DNA of 64,000 nucleotides, taken from NCBI RefSeq assembly GCF_014224155.1, contig NZ_JAASUI010000002.1, positions 372,001 to 436,000 of the forward strand, written 5' to 3'. Below the pieces are notes generated by a model, which was not told the DNA's origin, searched no databases, and was given only the letters and a program-made list of their open reading frames with translations. This document shows positions 26,672 to 36,361 of this stretch, in pieces (the stretch's first letter is position 1; each line of letters opens with the position of its first letter). The position numbers were made by a program, and so were the translations under genes. This DNA is from Listeria cossartiae subsp. cossartiae (lineage in GTDB: Bacteria; Bacillota; Bacilli; Lactobacillales; Listeriaceae).

Positions 26672-28465
26672 TCACTTAATCGTCAATTTCTGACCAACAT
26701 GAATCATATTGCTCGGTAATTTATTCCAAGCTTTAATGTTATCAACTGTTGTATTGAACTGTCTGGAAATGGCCCAAAGTGAGTCACCTTTTTTGACAGT
26801 GTATGTTTTTACTGCAGAATTGCTTGGTGCGTTTGTACTTGGTTTAGCTGTGTTTGTTGTAGATCCGGCGCTAACTTTAAGTTTTTGGCCCGGGTAGATG
26901 AAATCGGATTTTAGGTTATTCCAAGTTTTTAGGTTAGCGATAGTTACTTTATTGTTGTTCGCGATTCTCCAAAGCGAGTCACCTTTAGCAACTGTGTAAA
27001 CTTTAGCGTTTGTGCTCGTGCTTGTGCTTGGTTTGGATGTATTTGTGTTTGTGCTCGGTTTAGATGTGCTTGTATTTGTATTCGTGTTAGTATTTGTAGT
27101 TGATCCGGCACTTACTTTAAGTTTTTGACCCGGGTAAATGAAATCGGATTTCAAGTTATTCCAAGCTTTTAAATTGGCGATGGTTACTTTGTTGTTGTTT
27201 GCGATTCTCCAAAGTGAGTCACCTTTTACAACAGTGTAAACTTTCGCGTTTGTACTCGTATCTGTACTTGGTTTCGACGTGTTTGTTCCCGTGCTCGGTT
27301 TGGATGTGTCTGTATTTGTTGTAGTCGATCCGGCGCTAACTTTAAGTTTTTGGCCTGGGTAAATGAAATCGGATTTTAGGTTATTCCAAGCTTTTAGGTT
27401 CGCGATGGTTACTTTATTGTTGTTCGCGATTCTCCAAAGTGAGTCACCTTTTACGACAGTATACATTTTGGCGCTGGTGTTGTTTGTATTTCCAGTGTTG
27501 CCAGTATTTCCTGTGTTACCAGTGTTTCCGGAATTGCCGCCAGTTGTTTTGCCGCTGTCGTACTGTGTTAAGTTATATCGGCTGATTAAATCATTTAATT
27601 TTGTTGCATAGGCTGTGTCGGTTGCGTATGTTCCTGTTAGAGCTTTGGTTGCGTCTTTGTAGGAAGTTGTGTTGCTTTTCCAAGCTTTGGAATAGTAGCT
27701 TGGGTTCCAACTTGGGCCGCTACGAATAACTTTAGCGTAATCTTCTAGTGATTGATGGTAAGAAGGATATTTTCTAAATTTAGCTGTGATTGTGTAGTAA
27801 TTTCCTTTGCCGTCATCTTCTAGGGTTTGTTTTGTGTAAGATTGGCCGTTGTAAGCTCCTTTGATTCCAAAAAGATTGTAGTTTGGAGCTGAGCCTAATT
27901 CGCTCGTTCCATAGGCGCTCTCTAAAATTGCTTGGGCGATCATGACGGATGCGTACAAGTCATTTTCTGCTGCAATTTGGGAAGAAGAGGCTTGGATTGT
28001 TTGAATAAAGCTTTGAACCGTTGCGCTTGAACGGAGTGCTGATTTTTGTAATAAGTTATAAGTAGCTGGTGTAGAGTAGCTTGTTACGCTATTTGGATTG
28101 CTAACTGTAGCGGGTTCTACTGGAGCTTGTTCTACTTTTTTAGCTACGGGTTGATTTTCTTCTGGTGTTTTTGTTTGTTCTTTTGTTTCAGGTTGGTTTG
28201 ATTCAACTGTTTTTTCTGTTGTGTTTTCAGGAGTGGCAGTTGTTGGTGTTTCGGTTGTTGTGTTGGCTTCTGCGCTTTTTGATGCTTCGTCAGCAGGTGC
28301 TGTTTCGTCTGCGCTAACGATTACTTCGATTCCTGGAACAGTGATAGAGGTTGCAATGGCAGTAACCCCAGCAATCGTTGCACCAGTTTTGAACTTGTTA
28401 CTTTTTTTGTTTTTCTTTTGTTCTTTTAAAGTTTCAAGGATACGTTCTTTTCTTGTTTTTTGCAT
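26672..28465 (-). CDS. namA: LysM N-acetylglucosaminidase/muramidase autolysin (NamA/MurA)
   Basis: This 597-residue secreted cell-wall hydrolase is needed for daughter-cell separation. An N-terminal signal region (KTGATIAGVTAIATS) is followed by a Thr/Glu/Pro-rich linker. A GH73/FlgJ-type catalytic domain spans about residues 145-305 (IAAENDLYASVMIAQAILES; the catalytic Glu is in AILESAYG). Four LysM repeats then follow at about 335, 408, 488 and 554, separated by Ser/Thr/Asn-rich linkers. The middle repeats are almost identical in DNA, so copy number may vary. It corresponds to EGD-e Lmo2691 by context. Confidence 0.94.
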   Translation of the reverse strand: MQKTRKERILETLKEQKKNKKSNKFKTGATIAGVTAIATSITVPGIEVIVSADETAPADEASKSAEANTTTETPTTATPENTTEKTVESNQPETKEQTKTPEENQPVAKKVEQAPVEPATVSNPNSVTSYSTPATYNLLQKSALRSSATVQSFIQTIQASSSQIAAENDLYASVMIAQAILESAYGTSELGSAPNYNLFGIKGAYNGQSYTKQTLEDDGKGNYYTITAKFRKYPSYHQSLEDYAKVIRSGPSWNPSYYSKAWKSNTTSYKDATKALTGTYATDTAYATKLNDLISRYNLTQYDSGKTTGGNSGNTGNTGNTGNTGNTNNTSAKMYTVVKGDSLWRIANNNKVTIANLKAWNNLKSDFIYPGQKLKVSAGSTTTNTDTSKPSTGTNTSKPSTDTSTNAKVYTVVKGDSLWRIANNNKVTIANLKAWNNLKSDFIYPGQKLKVSAGSTTNTNTNTNTSTSKPSTNTNTSKPSTSTSTNAKVYTVAKGDSLWRIANNNKVTIANLKTWNNLKSDFIYPGQKLKVSAGSTTNTAKPSTNAPSNSAVKTYTVKKGDSLWAISRQFNTTVDNIKAWNKLPSNMIHVGQKLTIK

Positions 28466-28590
28466 GGTAAGTCACTTCCAATTCTTTTAAATATTCTACA
28501 TCCATTATTACACACTTCACATAGCTTATGAATGATATCGACAAATTGTAATTAAATTGTCAAAAAGGCTCGTCTTTGTTATACTGAATA

Positions 28591-28604
28591 TAAGCAAGTG
28601 CTTA
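28591..28604. promoter_or_regulatory. Palindromic operator before the TetR gene
   Basis: TAAGCAAGTGCTTA is a 6-bp perfect inverted repeat with a 2-bp centre, about 20 bp upstream of the TetR start and overlapping its likely promoter. Autorepression is inferred. Confidence 0.5.
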
Positions 28605-28624
28605 CTTAGTTGAACGGGGGTAAA

Positions 28625-29194
28625 ATGATGATTACAAACGAATCCATTATGGATGCGACGCTTTGTATGATGGCGAAACATGGCATTAAGGGCTCCACAA
28701 CAAGACAATTAGCAGAAGCCGCTGGAATAAATGAAGCTACGATTTTTAAAAAATTCAAGAGTAAAGATAATCTCATTCATATGACGCTGGAAGTTCAATT
28801 TGAAAGTATGAAGGCGGAAATCAATCAATTTTTTGATAAAGATTTTGAAAGCGCTAAAGTATTTTTACGTCAGGCGAGTCAGTTTATTTCGGATATTTAT
28901 GAAAAATATCGTGATTTTATGGTGATTTCTGTTCGCGAAATGGGCAGTAAAGATATGGAGTTTATTGATCCGTCGATTGTGGAATATTTGTATGAGCGGG
29001 TTAATCAAAAAGTGAAGGAAATGATTCCGAGTAAGAACTCTGCACAAGAAGCGGATGCGATTTCTTTAATTTTAAATAGTGTTATTTTACTCATCATGGT
29101 GGAAAAAGTGCGCGATGACATTTATAAGCGCCCGCCAACGATTACAACTACAGCAGATTCTTTAGCAGATGTCCTGTTGAAATTATTAAAATAA
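28625..29194 (+). CDS. TetR-family regulator
   Basis: This 189-residue regulator has the helix-turn-helix MAKHGIKGSTTRQLAEAAGI followed by NEATIFKKFKSKDNL at its N-terminus and a helical ligand domain. GGGGG before ATG 28625 or 28628 sets the start. The divergent neighbour is namA and the downstream neighbour is the Mg2+ ATPase. Targets unknown. Confidence 0.87.
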   Translation: MMITNESIMDATLCMMAKHGIKGSTTRQLAEAAGINEATIFKKFKSKDNLIHMTLEVQFESMKAEINQFFDKDFESAKVFLRQASQFISDIYEKYRDFMVISVREMGSKDMEFIDPSIVEYLYERVNQKVKEMIPSKNSAQEADAISLILNSVILLIMVEKVRDDIYKRPPTITTTADSLADVLLKLLK

Positions 29195-29237
29195 ATCACG
29201 AAAAGTTAAATAAAAGTTAAGTATTTTACATTTTGTC

Positions 29238-29266
29238 TTGCGAGCTTAGATTTTCTATGTTAAACT
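29238..29266 (+). promoter_or_regulatory. Promoter of the M-box/mgtA transcript
   Basis: TTGCGA, a 17-bp spacer and TAAACT lie about 35 bp before the riboswitch. Confidence 0.5.
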
Positions 29267-29294
29267 CGTAGACGATTAGAGCGATAATAAATAT

Positions 29295-29520
29295 GTAGTT
29301 TTGCCTGTTAGGTGAGGCTCCTATGCAAACACAGGCCACTGCCCAAAAATGTCCAAAGACGCCAATGGGTAGAACAGGGATTGTCGGATTAAGGCTTTCC
29401 ATAATGTGGCTAAGAGTATTCTTTACGTTGCATAGTGCCAAAACTTTAGCGAGGGGAGTCTGTTTTAGTATGCGTATAAATGCAGCAGTCCTTGCCAAAG
29501 TTTTGGTAAGGACTTTTTTC
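29295..29520 (+). promoter_or_regulatory. M-box (ykoK) magnesium riboswitch with terminator
   Basis: The conserved M-box core is clear: GTTAGGTGAGGCTCCTATG near 29307, then ACTGCCCAAAAATGTCCAAA and GACGCCAATGGGT. The expression platform is the hairpin AGTCCTTGCCAAA/TTTGGTAAGGACT (29487-29513) with a T-run. At high Mg2+ the RNA should terminate before the leader ORF and the mgtA-type gene. Confidence 0.95.
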
Positions 29521-29608
29521 ATGTTTATTAGGAAAATAATTATCTGGGAATGACAATCTTTTTTTCAGATAATTAAGCTTAGGTAAAATTCGAAAGGAGA
29601 TGAAGGCA

Positions 29609-29704
29609 ATGGCCCACCATCAGGAAGAGGAAGTAGAAGAACCGGATTCGTATGATAGTAATCAAGCTGCAAGAGTGACTAACCTTCATCTCTGGCACAC
29701 ATAA
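29609..29704 (+). CDS. Acidic 31-residue leader peptide of mgtA
   Basis: It lies between the M-box terminator and the ATPase, with GAAAGGAGATGAAGG upstream of the ATG. The product starts MAHHQEEEVEEPDSYD and ends LHLWHT. The early acidic cluster with EPD resembles the ribosome-destabilising MgtL leader of enterobacteria (MEPDP...). Its ribosome site (29597-29606) can pair with its own last codons (29683-29692). Role as an Mg2+ sensor is inference; it may simply be a small conserved protein. Confidence 0.6.
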   Translation: MAHHQEEEVEEPDSYDSNQAARVTNLHLWHT

Positions 29705-29717
29705 ACGTTATTCTCAG

Positions 29718-29743
29718 CTTGCCTAGAAAGAATTGGAGGCAAG
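29718..29743 (+). other. Hairpin covering the mgtA ribosome site
   Basis: CTTGCCT (29718-29724) pairs with AGGCAAG (29737-29743), which includes part of the GGAGG before the ATPase start codon at 29748. The leader ORF stops 14 nt upstream of it. Confidence 0.55.
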
Positions 29744-29747
29744 GAAA

Positions 29748-32318
29748 ATGAAAAAACTACATGGAAAAATGCAAGGTAACAATTTGCTCAAAGAATCACA
29801 AATGAGCAGAGGGAAAGTTTTGGAAAAGTTAGGTGTTATAGAAACAGGGTTAACGAACGTCGAAGTTACGGAACGGCTGGCGGAGTTCGGGCCGAATCAA
29901 ACGGTGGAAGAAAAGAAAGTATCAAATTTACGGTTGTTTATTCGGGCATTCAACGATCCGTTTATCTATATTTTAGCGATGTTAATGGTTGTTTCGTATT
30001 TGACGGACGACATGGAAGCGACTGTGATTATGGCGCTGATGATACTCGCGAGTGGGGTGCTTGGCTTTATTCAAACGAGTAGAGCGGAGCGGGCGAGCTA
30101 TGCGCTGAAAAATATGGTGAAAAATAAAGTGAATGTTATACGGGACGGTTGCGTGGTTGTGGTGGCGCAAGATGAAATTGTACCGGGAGATTTGATTGAG
30201 ATTTCAGCGGGGGATATTATTCCGGCAGATGCGCGCGTGATTTCGGCTACGGACTTATTAATTAACCAGTCGGCGCTCACAGGTGAATCGATTCCAGATG
30301 AGAAATTTGTGGAAGATAAACGCGCTAACCCAGAAATTTTTGAACGAGAAAACTTGTTGTTTATGGGGACGGATGTGCTAAGTGGGCATGGTCGGGCAGT
30401 TGTTTTGCGGACAGGAAGCTCAACGTTTTTCGGATCGCTATCGATTGCAGCTACCGAACGTCGCGGTGATACGAGTTTTGATAAAGGTGTTAAATCAATT
30501 TCGAAGTTGCTATTTTACTTTATGATGGTGATGGTTCCGATTGTGTTTATGATTAACGGGCTCATGAAAGGCAATTGGTTGGAGGCATTTCTTTATGCGG
30601 TGGCGATTGCGGTTGGGCTCACGCCTGAGATGCTACCGATGATTGTCAGCACGAACTTGGCAAAAGGCGCCATCAATATGTCCAAGAAAAAAGTAATTAT
30701 GAAAGAACTGAGCGCTATTCAAAATATCGGTGCGATGGATATTTTATGTACGGATAAAACGGGCACACTCACGGAAGATAAGCTAGAATTGGTGAAATAC
30801 ATTGATAGCGCGGGCGAAACTTCAGAAAGTGTCTTGAAAATGGCTTATTTAAACAGTTATTTCCAAACGGGCTGGAAAAATGTTTTAGACCATGCTGTGA
30901 TTGCCAAATTGGATGAAAAGACTGCTTCAGGTTGGACAAAAGTTGGCGAGATTCCGTTTAATTTTGATCGACGGCGCTTGAGTGTAGTGGTCGAAAATAT
31001 TACCGAGACAAGGATGATTACAAAAGGCGCGGTAGAAGAAATGCTCACTGTATGCACTCACAAGGAATTTGCTGGTACTATTTCTACACTAACTGAGTCA
31101 GAAAAGGATGAACTCCAAGAAATGTGTGCAGAAATGAATCGTTCAGGAATCCGTGTGATTGCTGTGGCTTATAAAACTGGAAAAGTCGGGGAAGCATTCA
31201 CGAAGACGGACGAGGAACAAATGATTATTGCGGGATTCTTAGGTTTCCGCGATCCAGTGAAAGCGTCGACGAAAGAAGCGATTGCTCATCTTTTTAAAAA
31301 TCAAATTAACGTGAAGGTTTTGACGGGTGATAACGAAATTGTTACGAAGCGGATTTGCCAGGAAGTCGGCATTCCAGCGAACGGATTTTTACTTGGTACG
31401 GATGTGGAAGAGCTGTCTGATGAAGAGCTTACGCGCGAACTACGAAAATACCATATTTTTGCGAAATTAACGCCGATGCAAAAATCGCGAATTATTGGTT
31501 TGCTAAAAAAAGCCGGGCATACGGTTGGGTTCCTTGGTGACGGAATTAATGATGCGCCGGCGCTTAGGAAAGCGGATGTTGGGATTTCGGTGGATACGGC
31601 GGCCGATATTACGAAAGATGCCAGCTCGGTCATTTTGCTTGAGAAAAGTTTAACGGTATTAAATGATGCGGTGATGGAAGGGCGAAATGTATTCGGGAAT
31701 ATTTTAAAATACTTGAAAATGACGGCCAGCTCAAACTTTGGGAATGTGTTTAGTGTTTTGGTTGCAAGTGCGTTTATTCCGTTTTTACCAATGTTGTCGC
31801 TACACCTGCTCTTGCAAAACCTGCTTTATGATTTCTCCCAATTAACACTTCCTTGGGACAAAATGGACCGTTCGTTTTTGAAAAAGCCGCATCAATGGGA
31901 ACAAAAAGGAATGCTGCGCTTTATTCTGTGTATTGGCCCGGTAAGTTCAATCTTTGATATTGCGACGTTTCTAATTATGTGGTTTGTATTTAGTGCGAAT
32001 ACGGTGGCGGAACAGGCTTTATTCCATAGTGGCTGGTTTGTGGTCGGATTACTCACGCAAACATTGGTTGTACACATGATCCGGACGGAAAAAATACCGT
32101 TCATTCAAAGTCGGGCAACTGCTCCAGTAATGATTGCGACGCTTATTGTGATGACGCTTGGGATTGTTATTCCATTTACTGGATTTGGTCACAGCATTGG
32201 ATTTGTCAGCTTACCAGGTAGCTATTTCCCATGGTTGATTTTAATTCTAGTTGGTTATATGGCAACGATGCAGTTAGTGAAAACTCTTTACATTCGGAAG
32301 TTCCGGGAGTGGATTTAA
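29748..32318 (+). CDS. mgtA: Mg2+-transporting P-type ATPase (MgtA/MgtB type)
   Basis: This P3B-type Mg2+ importer is about 856 residues. It has an A-domain TGES motif (LTGESIPDE), phosphorylation motif CTDKTGTLTED, nucleotide-domain KGAVEEML, hinge GDGINDAPALRKADVGISV and ten predicted membrane segments. GGAGG before ATG 29748 supports that start. Control by the M-box riboswitch gives strong functional support. The FtsW/RodA genes follow without a terminator, so they may share its Mg2+ control. Confidence 0.94.
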   Translation: MKKLHGKMQGNNLLKESQMSRGKVLEKLGVIETGLTNVEVTERLAEFGPNQTVEEKKVSNLRLFIRAFNDPFIYILAMLMVVSYLTDDMEATVIMALMILASGVLGFIQTSRAERASYALKNMVKNKVNVIRDGCVVVVAQDEIVPGDLIEISAGDIIPADARVISATDLLINQSALTGESIPDEKFVEDKRANPEIFERENLLFMGTDVLSGHGRAVVLRTGSSTFFGSLSIAATERRGDTSFDKGVKSISKLLFYFMMVMVPIVFMINGLMKGNWLEAFLYAVAIAVGLTPEMLPMIVSTNLAKGAINMSKKKVIMKELSAIQNIGAMDILCTDKTGTLTEDKLELVKYIDSAGETSESVLKMAYLNSYFQTGWKNVLDHAVIAKLDEKTASGWTKVGEIPFNFDRRRLSVVVENITETRMITKGAVEEMLTVCTHKEFAGTISTLTESEKDELQEMCAEMNRSGIRVIAVAYKTGKVGEAFTKTDEEQMIIAGFLGFRDPVKASTKEAIAHLFKNQINVKVLTGDNEIVTKRICQEVGIPANGFLLGTDVEELSDEELTRELRKYHIFAKLTPMQKSRIIGLLKKAGHTVGFLGDGINDAPALRKADVGISVDTAADITKDASSVILLEKSLTVLNDAVMEGRNVFGNILKYLKMTASSNFGNVFSVLVASAFIPFLPMLSLHLLLQNLLYDFSQLTLPWDKMDRSFLKKPHQWEQKGMLRFILCIGPVSSIFDIATFLIMWFVFSANTVAEQALFHSGWFVVGLLTQTLVVHMIRTEKIPFIQSRATAPVMIATLIVMTLGIVIPFTGFGHSIGFVSLPGSYFPWLILILVGYMATMQLVKTLYIRKFREWI

Positions 32319-33440
32319 ATGCGGGCAGGACGTGTGCTCTTTATAACGTATTTGCTTTTGGCGGTTTGGAGTTTGCTGCTCGTTTATAGCACGAGTTACG
32401 GGGTTGCCATCATGCGTTACAAAGTGGAGCCGGGATACTTTTTTAATAGGCAGTTCCTTTTTTACGGGCTGGGGTTTGTCGGATTGCTTGTTTGTTCGCG
32501 TATTAATGTGCAACTATTTTATCGACGGTGGACGTTGCGCATTTTGGCAGGAAGTTTGGTTGGCTTGTTAATTCTAGTGCTTTTAACGGGCAGTGCGGCG
32601 AATAATGCGCAAAGGTGGCTATCTATCGCAGGTGTGACTTTCCAACCAACAGAAACGGTCAAATTGCTACTAATATTAGTAATTGCAACAGTTTTCTTGA
32701 AAAAAGGTTGTGGGGTGCGTGTACAATATTGGTTGCTTGGGTTTCTATTTTTAACGGTTGGTCTTGTCTTCTTACAGCCGGATTTAGGGACGGCGCTGAT
32801 TTTAGGTGTCATTGGGGTCGCTTTGTTTTTAACGAGCGGAGTCGGCCTGACGCGCCTTGTCCGGGTGGCAATTTGGGTATTTGGTCTTTTATTACTTGCA
32901 GCTACTCTGATTTATTTCTTTCACCCTGCCTTTTTTAGTTCAGCAAAATTGGACCGGTTCGCTTTTCTGGATCCATTTAATCTTAATAATTTAGATGCTT
33001 CTTATCAACTTAGGAATGGTTATTACGCGATTGGAAGTGGCGGGGTTTTTGGAAATGGACTTGGTGAGAGTGTGCAAAAATTAGGCTATTTGCCGGAGCC
33101 GCATACGGATTTTATTATGACGGTGGTTGCGGAAGAGCTGGGTGTTTTCGGTGTTATTTGGACGATTTTGTTATTAATGTTGCTTAGTTTTACGGCACTT
33201 TATATTGCTATTCATAGTCAGTTTATTTTTGATTCGATGGTTTGTATTGGGGTGGCTACTTGGATTTCGGTGCAGATGTTTTTGAATCTTGGTGGTGTGA
33301 GTGGGATTATTCCGCTTACAGGGGTGCCGCTGCCATTTATTAGTTATGGTGGAAGTTCGGTCGTGATGCTGTCGTGTGCGGTAGGTTTTGTGCTGGCAGC
33401 GGCAAGGCGGAATAAATCGAGAGAGGTCGTGTATTTATGA
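32319..33440 (+). CDS. SEDS glycosyltransferase, FtsW-like
   Basis: The 373-residue polytopic peptidoglycan polymerase of the SEDS family has about ten membrane segments, the QRWLSIAGVTFQPTE segment, QPDLGTAL, PEPHTDFIM with the catalytic Asp, and GVPLPFISYGGSS. It starts 1 nt after the ATPase stop. Context suggests FtsW2 (Lmo2688) of L. monocytogenes. It is tightly coupled to the next SEDS gene, with overlapping ends. Confidence 0.92.
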   Translation: MRAGRVLFITYLLLAVWSLLLVYSTSYGVAIMRYKVEPGYFFNRQFLFYGLGFVGLLVCSRINVQLFYRRWTLRILAGSLVGLLILVLLTGSAANNAQRWLSIAGVTFQPTETVKLLLILVIATVFLKKGCGVRVQYWLLGFLFLTVGLVFLQPDLGTALILGVIGVALFLTSGVGLTRLVRVAIWVFGLLLLAATLIYFFHPAFFSSAKLDRFAFLDPFNLNNLDASYQLRNGYYAIGSGGVFGNGLGESVQKLGYLPEPHTDFIMTVVAEELGVFGVIWTILLLMLLSFTALYIAIHSQFIFDSMVCIGVATWISVQMFLNLGGVSGIIPLTGVPLPFISYGGSSVVMLSCAVGFVLAAARRNKSREVVYL

Positions 33441-34558
33441 AACGGGATGTGCTTTATAACCGGATTATTTTATCGGTATTTTTATTATCTTTAGTTAGTT
33501 GTGTGGCGATTTATTTTGCACAGAAGACGAACCAGTACGATACGAATTTTTTAGGAATGCAATTGGTGTTTTTAGCGATTGGGGCGCTGACTTGTTATGG
33601 TGTTTCGCGACTTCCGGTAGAGTTTTTACGCCATCATGCGATTTGGCTTTACGCAATTATGGTAATCACGCTACTCGGGATACTCATTCCAAACCCTTTA
33701 GTGCAAAATATTAACGGGGCAACGCGGTGGTATCGGTTTGCGGGGCTATCTTTTCAACCGTCAGAAGTAGTGAAATCGATTTTTATTTTTGTGTTGGCGC
33801 ATTTTGCAGTGAAATATCAAGCGCAAAAATGGAAGCAATTGGGAATTTTAGCTGTGCTCACGGGCATTGTATTGCTATTAATTATGAAGCAGCCAGACCT
33901 TGGGACGACTATTGTTTATGGGGTTACGGCGCTGGCGATTATTTTGCTGGCAATCAGGTCGACGAAGCTGATGGTCGGGATTATTACGTTGATTTTAACG
34001 ACGGCGACGGTAGGAATGTATGTCATTGTGTATCATATTAGTTTGCTGGAGAAGATTGGTTTTCATGCGTATCAGTTTTCGCGGATTCAGACGTGGCTTG
34101 ATCCGACGACTGATCCGGATGCGGTGTATCAACTTAATTTATCAATGAAGGCGGTTGGTTCGGGGATGTTGACGGGGAGTTCAGGGACCAATGCGTATAT
34201 TCCTGAAAGTCATACAGATATGATTTTTAGTACTATTGGACATCAGTTTGGCTTTGTTGGTGTAAGTTTGCTACTGATTTTGTTTATGCTTCTTATTCAC
34301 CAATTAATTATGGCGGCACTTTTAATGAAGAATACTTTTTCTTCGCTTGTTTTAGCAGGCTTTGCGGTAAGTTTTGCGTTTAATATTTTTGAGAATATTG
34401 GTATGACTGTGGGGCTTATGCCGCTGACGGGGATTCCGCTGCCTTTTATTAGTTATGGTGGGAGCGCTGTGCTTGGGAATTTTATTGCGGTTGGTGTTGT
34501 GCTAGCGATTATCCGATCAGATGCTAATTTAATAGAAGAAAAAAACCAGCTGTCATGA
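33437..34558 (+). CDS. SEDS glycosyltransferase, RodA-like
   Basis: A 373-residue paralogue of the upstream gene, with ATRWYRFAGLSFQPSE, KQPDLGTTIVYG, IPESHTDMIFS and GIPLPFISYGGSA. It overlaps the upstream gene by 4 nt (ATGA). By context it corresponds to RodA3 (Lmo2687). The FtsW against RodA labels rest on memory of the Listeria literature, not on a sequence test. It ends at a strong terminator. Confidence 0.92.
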   Translation: MKRDVLYNRIILSVFLLSLVSCVAIYFAQKTNQYDTNFLGMQLVFLAIGALTCYGVSRLPVEFLRHHAIWLYAIMVITLLGILIPNPLVQNINGATRWYRFAGLSFQPSEVVKSIFIFVLAHFAVKYQAQKWKQLGILAVLTGIVLLLIMKQPDLGTTIVYGVTALAIILLAIRSTKLMVGIITLILTTATVGMYVIVYHISLLEKIGFHAYQFSRIQTWLDPTTDPDAVYQLNLSMKAVGSGMLTGSSGTNAYIPESHTDMIFSTIGHQFGFVGVSLLLILFMLLIHQLIMAALLMKNTFSSLVLAGFAVSFAFNIFENIGMTVGLMPLTGIPLPFISYGGSAVLGNFIAVGVVLAIIRSDANLIEEKNQLS

Positions 34559-34576
34559 CGACGGCTGGTTTTTTGG
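34541..34576. terminator. Bidirectional terminator
   Basis: AAAAACCAGC and GCTGGTTTTTT pair around the stop codon, between the RodA-like gene and the convergent PTS operon. Confidence 0.85.
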
Positions 34577-34578
34577 TT

Positions 34579-34881
34579 TTATTTATTCTTATAAAGGTCA
34601 ACAATTTCTTTCGCTAAATCTTTGAAAGTAATTGCATTCATTAAGTGGTCTTGTGCGTGAACGAGTAGAAGGGAAACTTCTGTTTTTTCGCCACGTGCTT
34701 CACCTTGTATAAGTTTTGTTTGAGAATGATGCGCTTCAAGTAGTGCTTGTTCTGCTTGGGCGATTTGTTCGTCTGCTTGAGCGAAATCCCCTTTTTTAGC
34801 GGAATCAATGGCTAACATAGCATCACTTTTAGCGTTACCACCGAACACGATCAAGCTCATAATAGTTTGCTCTAAATCCAT
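34579..34881 (-). CDS. PTS system, Lac-family EIIA
   Basis: A 100-residue, all-helical phosphocarrier with the active-site His in LEAHHSQTKLIQGEA and the C-terminal VHAQDHLMNAITFKDLA segment. It passes phosphate from HPr to EIIB. It is the last gene of the minus-strand operon, 36 nt after EIIC, with GGACG-type ribosome site. Confidence 0.95.
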   Translation of the reverse strand: MDLEQTIMSLIVFGGNAKSDAMLAIDSAKKGDFAQADEQIAQAEQALLEAHHSQTKLIQGEARGEKTEVSLLLVHAQDHLMNAITFKDLAKEIVDLYKNK

Positions 34882-34917
34882 CTGTAAACACGTCCTTAAA
34901 GTTTTGGTTTTTAAAAA

Positions 34918-36225
34918 TTATTCAGCAGTAACGCCTTCAGCAGCAAGTGCTTCTTTTTCACGACGTAGCTCTTGGATTTGAGCAATTTTCGCGAATGGAA
35001 GGAAGATTAGGATAGATAGACCTAAGTTTACAGCTGCAAGTACGCCACCTGCGATACTTTGTGTTGCAAGTGCTCCACCGATAATTGGTGGTGTAGTCCA
35101 AGGAGTTACGATAGTACAAGCTGGTACCCAACCGATAGCTGTTGCAAAGTAAGCTACAGTTACAAGTACAAGTGGTGCCAAGATGTACGGAATGAACATA
35201 ATTGGATTCAAGACGATTGGAAGACCAAACATCATTGGTTCGTTAATGTTGAAAAGACCTGGCGCTGCAGACAATTTAGAAACTGTCATGTACGCTTTAT
35301 GTTTACGAGCTACGATAAAGATAGCAATGATTAAACCGATAGTTGCCCCAGTTCCGCCTAAGTTAACGAAAGAGTCAAAGAAAGGTTTGTTAACGATGTA
35401 AGGAAGTTCTTTACCAGCTTTTAATGCATCTTGGTTAGCAGTAATAGCTGGGATATTGATTGTTTGCATGAACGGGTCGATAATGTTCGCACCATGTAAA
35501 CCAAAGAACCAAAGGAAAGCAGAAACGAATGCTAGTAGTAATGCTGCTGGCAAGGAGTTTGCAAGACCCATGAACGGTTCTTGTACTAATTCGTAGAAAG
35601 AAATTACTAAGTTAGTCACACCAGCTGCTTGGAAGAACGCAGTGATAAGACCAAAGATAGAAACAGTGATCATTGCAGGGAATAAAGCTGCGAATGAACG
35701 AGAAACTGCCGGTGGAACACCATCAGGCATTGAGATAATTAATTTCGGGCTACCACTTAAGCGAGTGAAGATTTCTGTTGAAAGAATAGCGATAATTAAA
35801 GCTAAGAAAAGACCAGTTGATCCAAGACCACCAGTGTTTGCAATACCGTCTGCACCAGGAGCAATTGCGCCGATAGTGAAGAAAGTTGCAACAGAAACTA
35901 CTGCGGAAGAAATAGGATCTTTGTCATAAGATTTAGCTAAGTTATAAGCTACTGTGAATGCAACGAGTAATGCTAAGATAGCAAAAGTACCGTTCCAAAC
36001 GTTTCCGCCGAATGCTTGCCAAGTTCCTTCACCAAATAAGTTATTCATGAATTTTTGGTAAGCTGCAATTGGGAAGTTGTTAATTAAAACGGCGAAAGAC
36101 CCTAGAATCATTAGTGGCATAGTTGTGATGAAACCATCACGAATTGCTACTAAATGACGTTGCCCACCAATTTTGGCAGCGTAGGGAATGAAATATTTCT
36201 CCATAAATGCGATAAAACCATTCAT
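34918..36225 (-). CDS. PTS system, Lac-family EIIC
   Basis: The 435-residue sugar-translocating component is clearly related to the IIC at 5129 (same MNG-FIAF-EKYF-P-AAKIG opening). It shows MPDGVPPAVSRSFAA and NINEPMMFGLPIVLN. The likely substrate is cellobiose or another beta-glucoside. It is expressed from the upstream sigma-54 promoter together with EIIB. Confidence 0.95.
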   Translation of the reverse strand: MNGFIAFMEKYFIPYAAKIGGQRHLVAIRDGFITTMPLMILGSFAVLINNFPIAAYQKFMNNLFGEGTWQAFGGNVWNGTFAILALLVAFTVAYNLAKSYDKDPISSAVVSVATFFTIGAIAPGADGIANTGGLGSTGLFLALIIAILSTEIFTRLSGSPKLIISMPDGVPPAVSRSFAALFPAMITVSIFGLITAFFQAAGVTNLVISFYELVQEPFMGLANSLPAALLLAFVSAFLWFFGLHGANIIDPFMQTINIPAITANQDALKAGKELPYIVNKPFFDSFVNLGGTGATIGLIIAIFIVARKHKAYMTVSKLSAAPGLFNINEPMMFGLPIVLNPIMFIPYILAPLVLVTVAYFATAIGWVPACTIVTPWTTPPIIGGALATQSIAGGVLAAVNLGLSILIFLPFAKIAQIQELRREKEALAAEGVTAE

Positions 36226-36361
36226 TTTTTATTCTCCTTTTTTGAGGATAAAGTAATAGCATTGATTAAGACAAATACATAATTTCTAAAACGTCATGTT
36301 ATTACGTTACCTCTTCCATTTTTTTATAATTTTCAGCCAGACAGCTGTAATTACCCTCTTT

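Noticed and set aside
26672..27500. Near-identical tandem segments read as a possible CRISPR or satellite repeat
   Set aside because: They are the coding repeats of the LysM domains in the autolysin gene.
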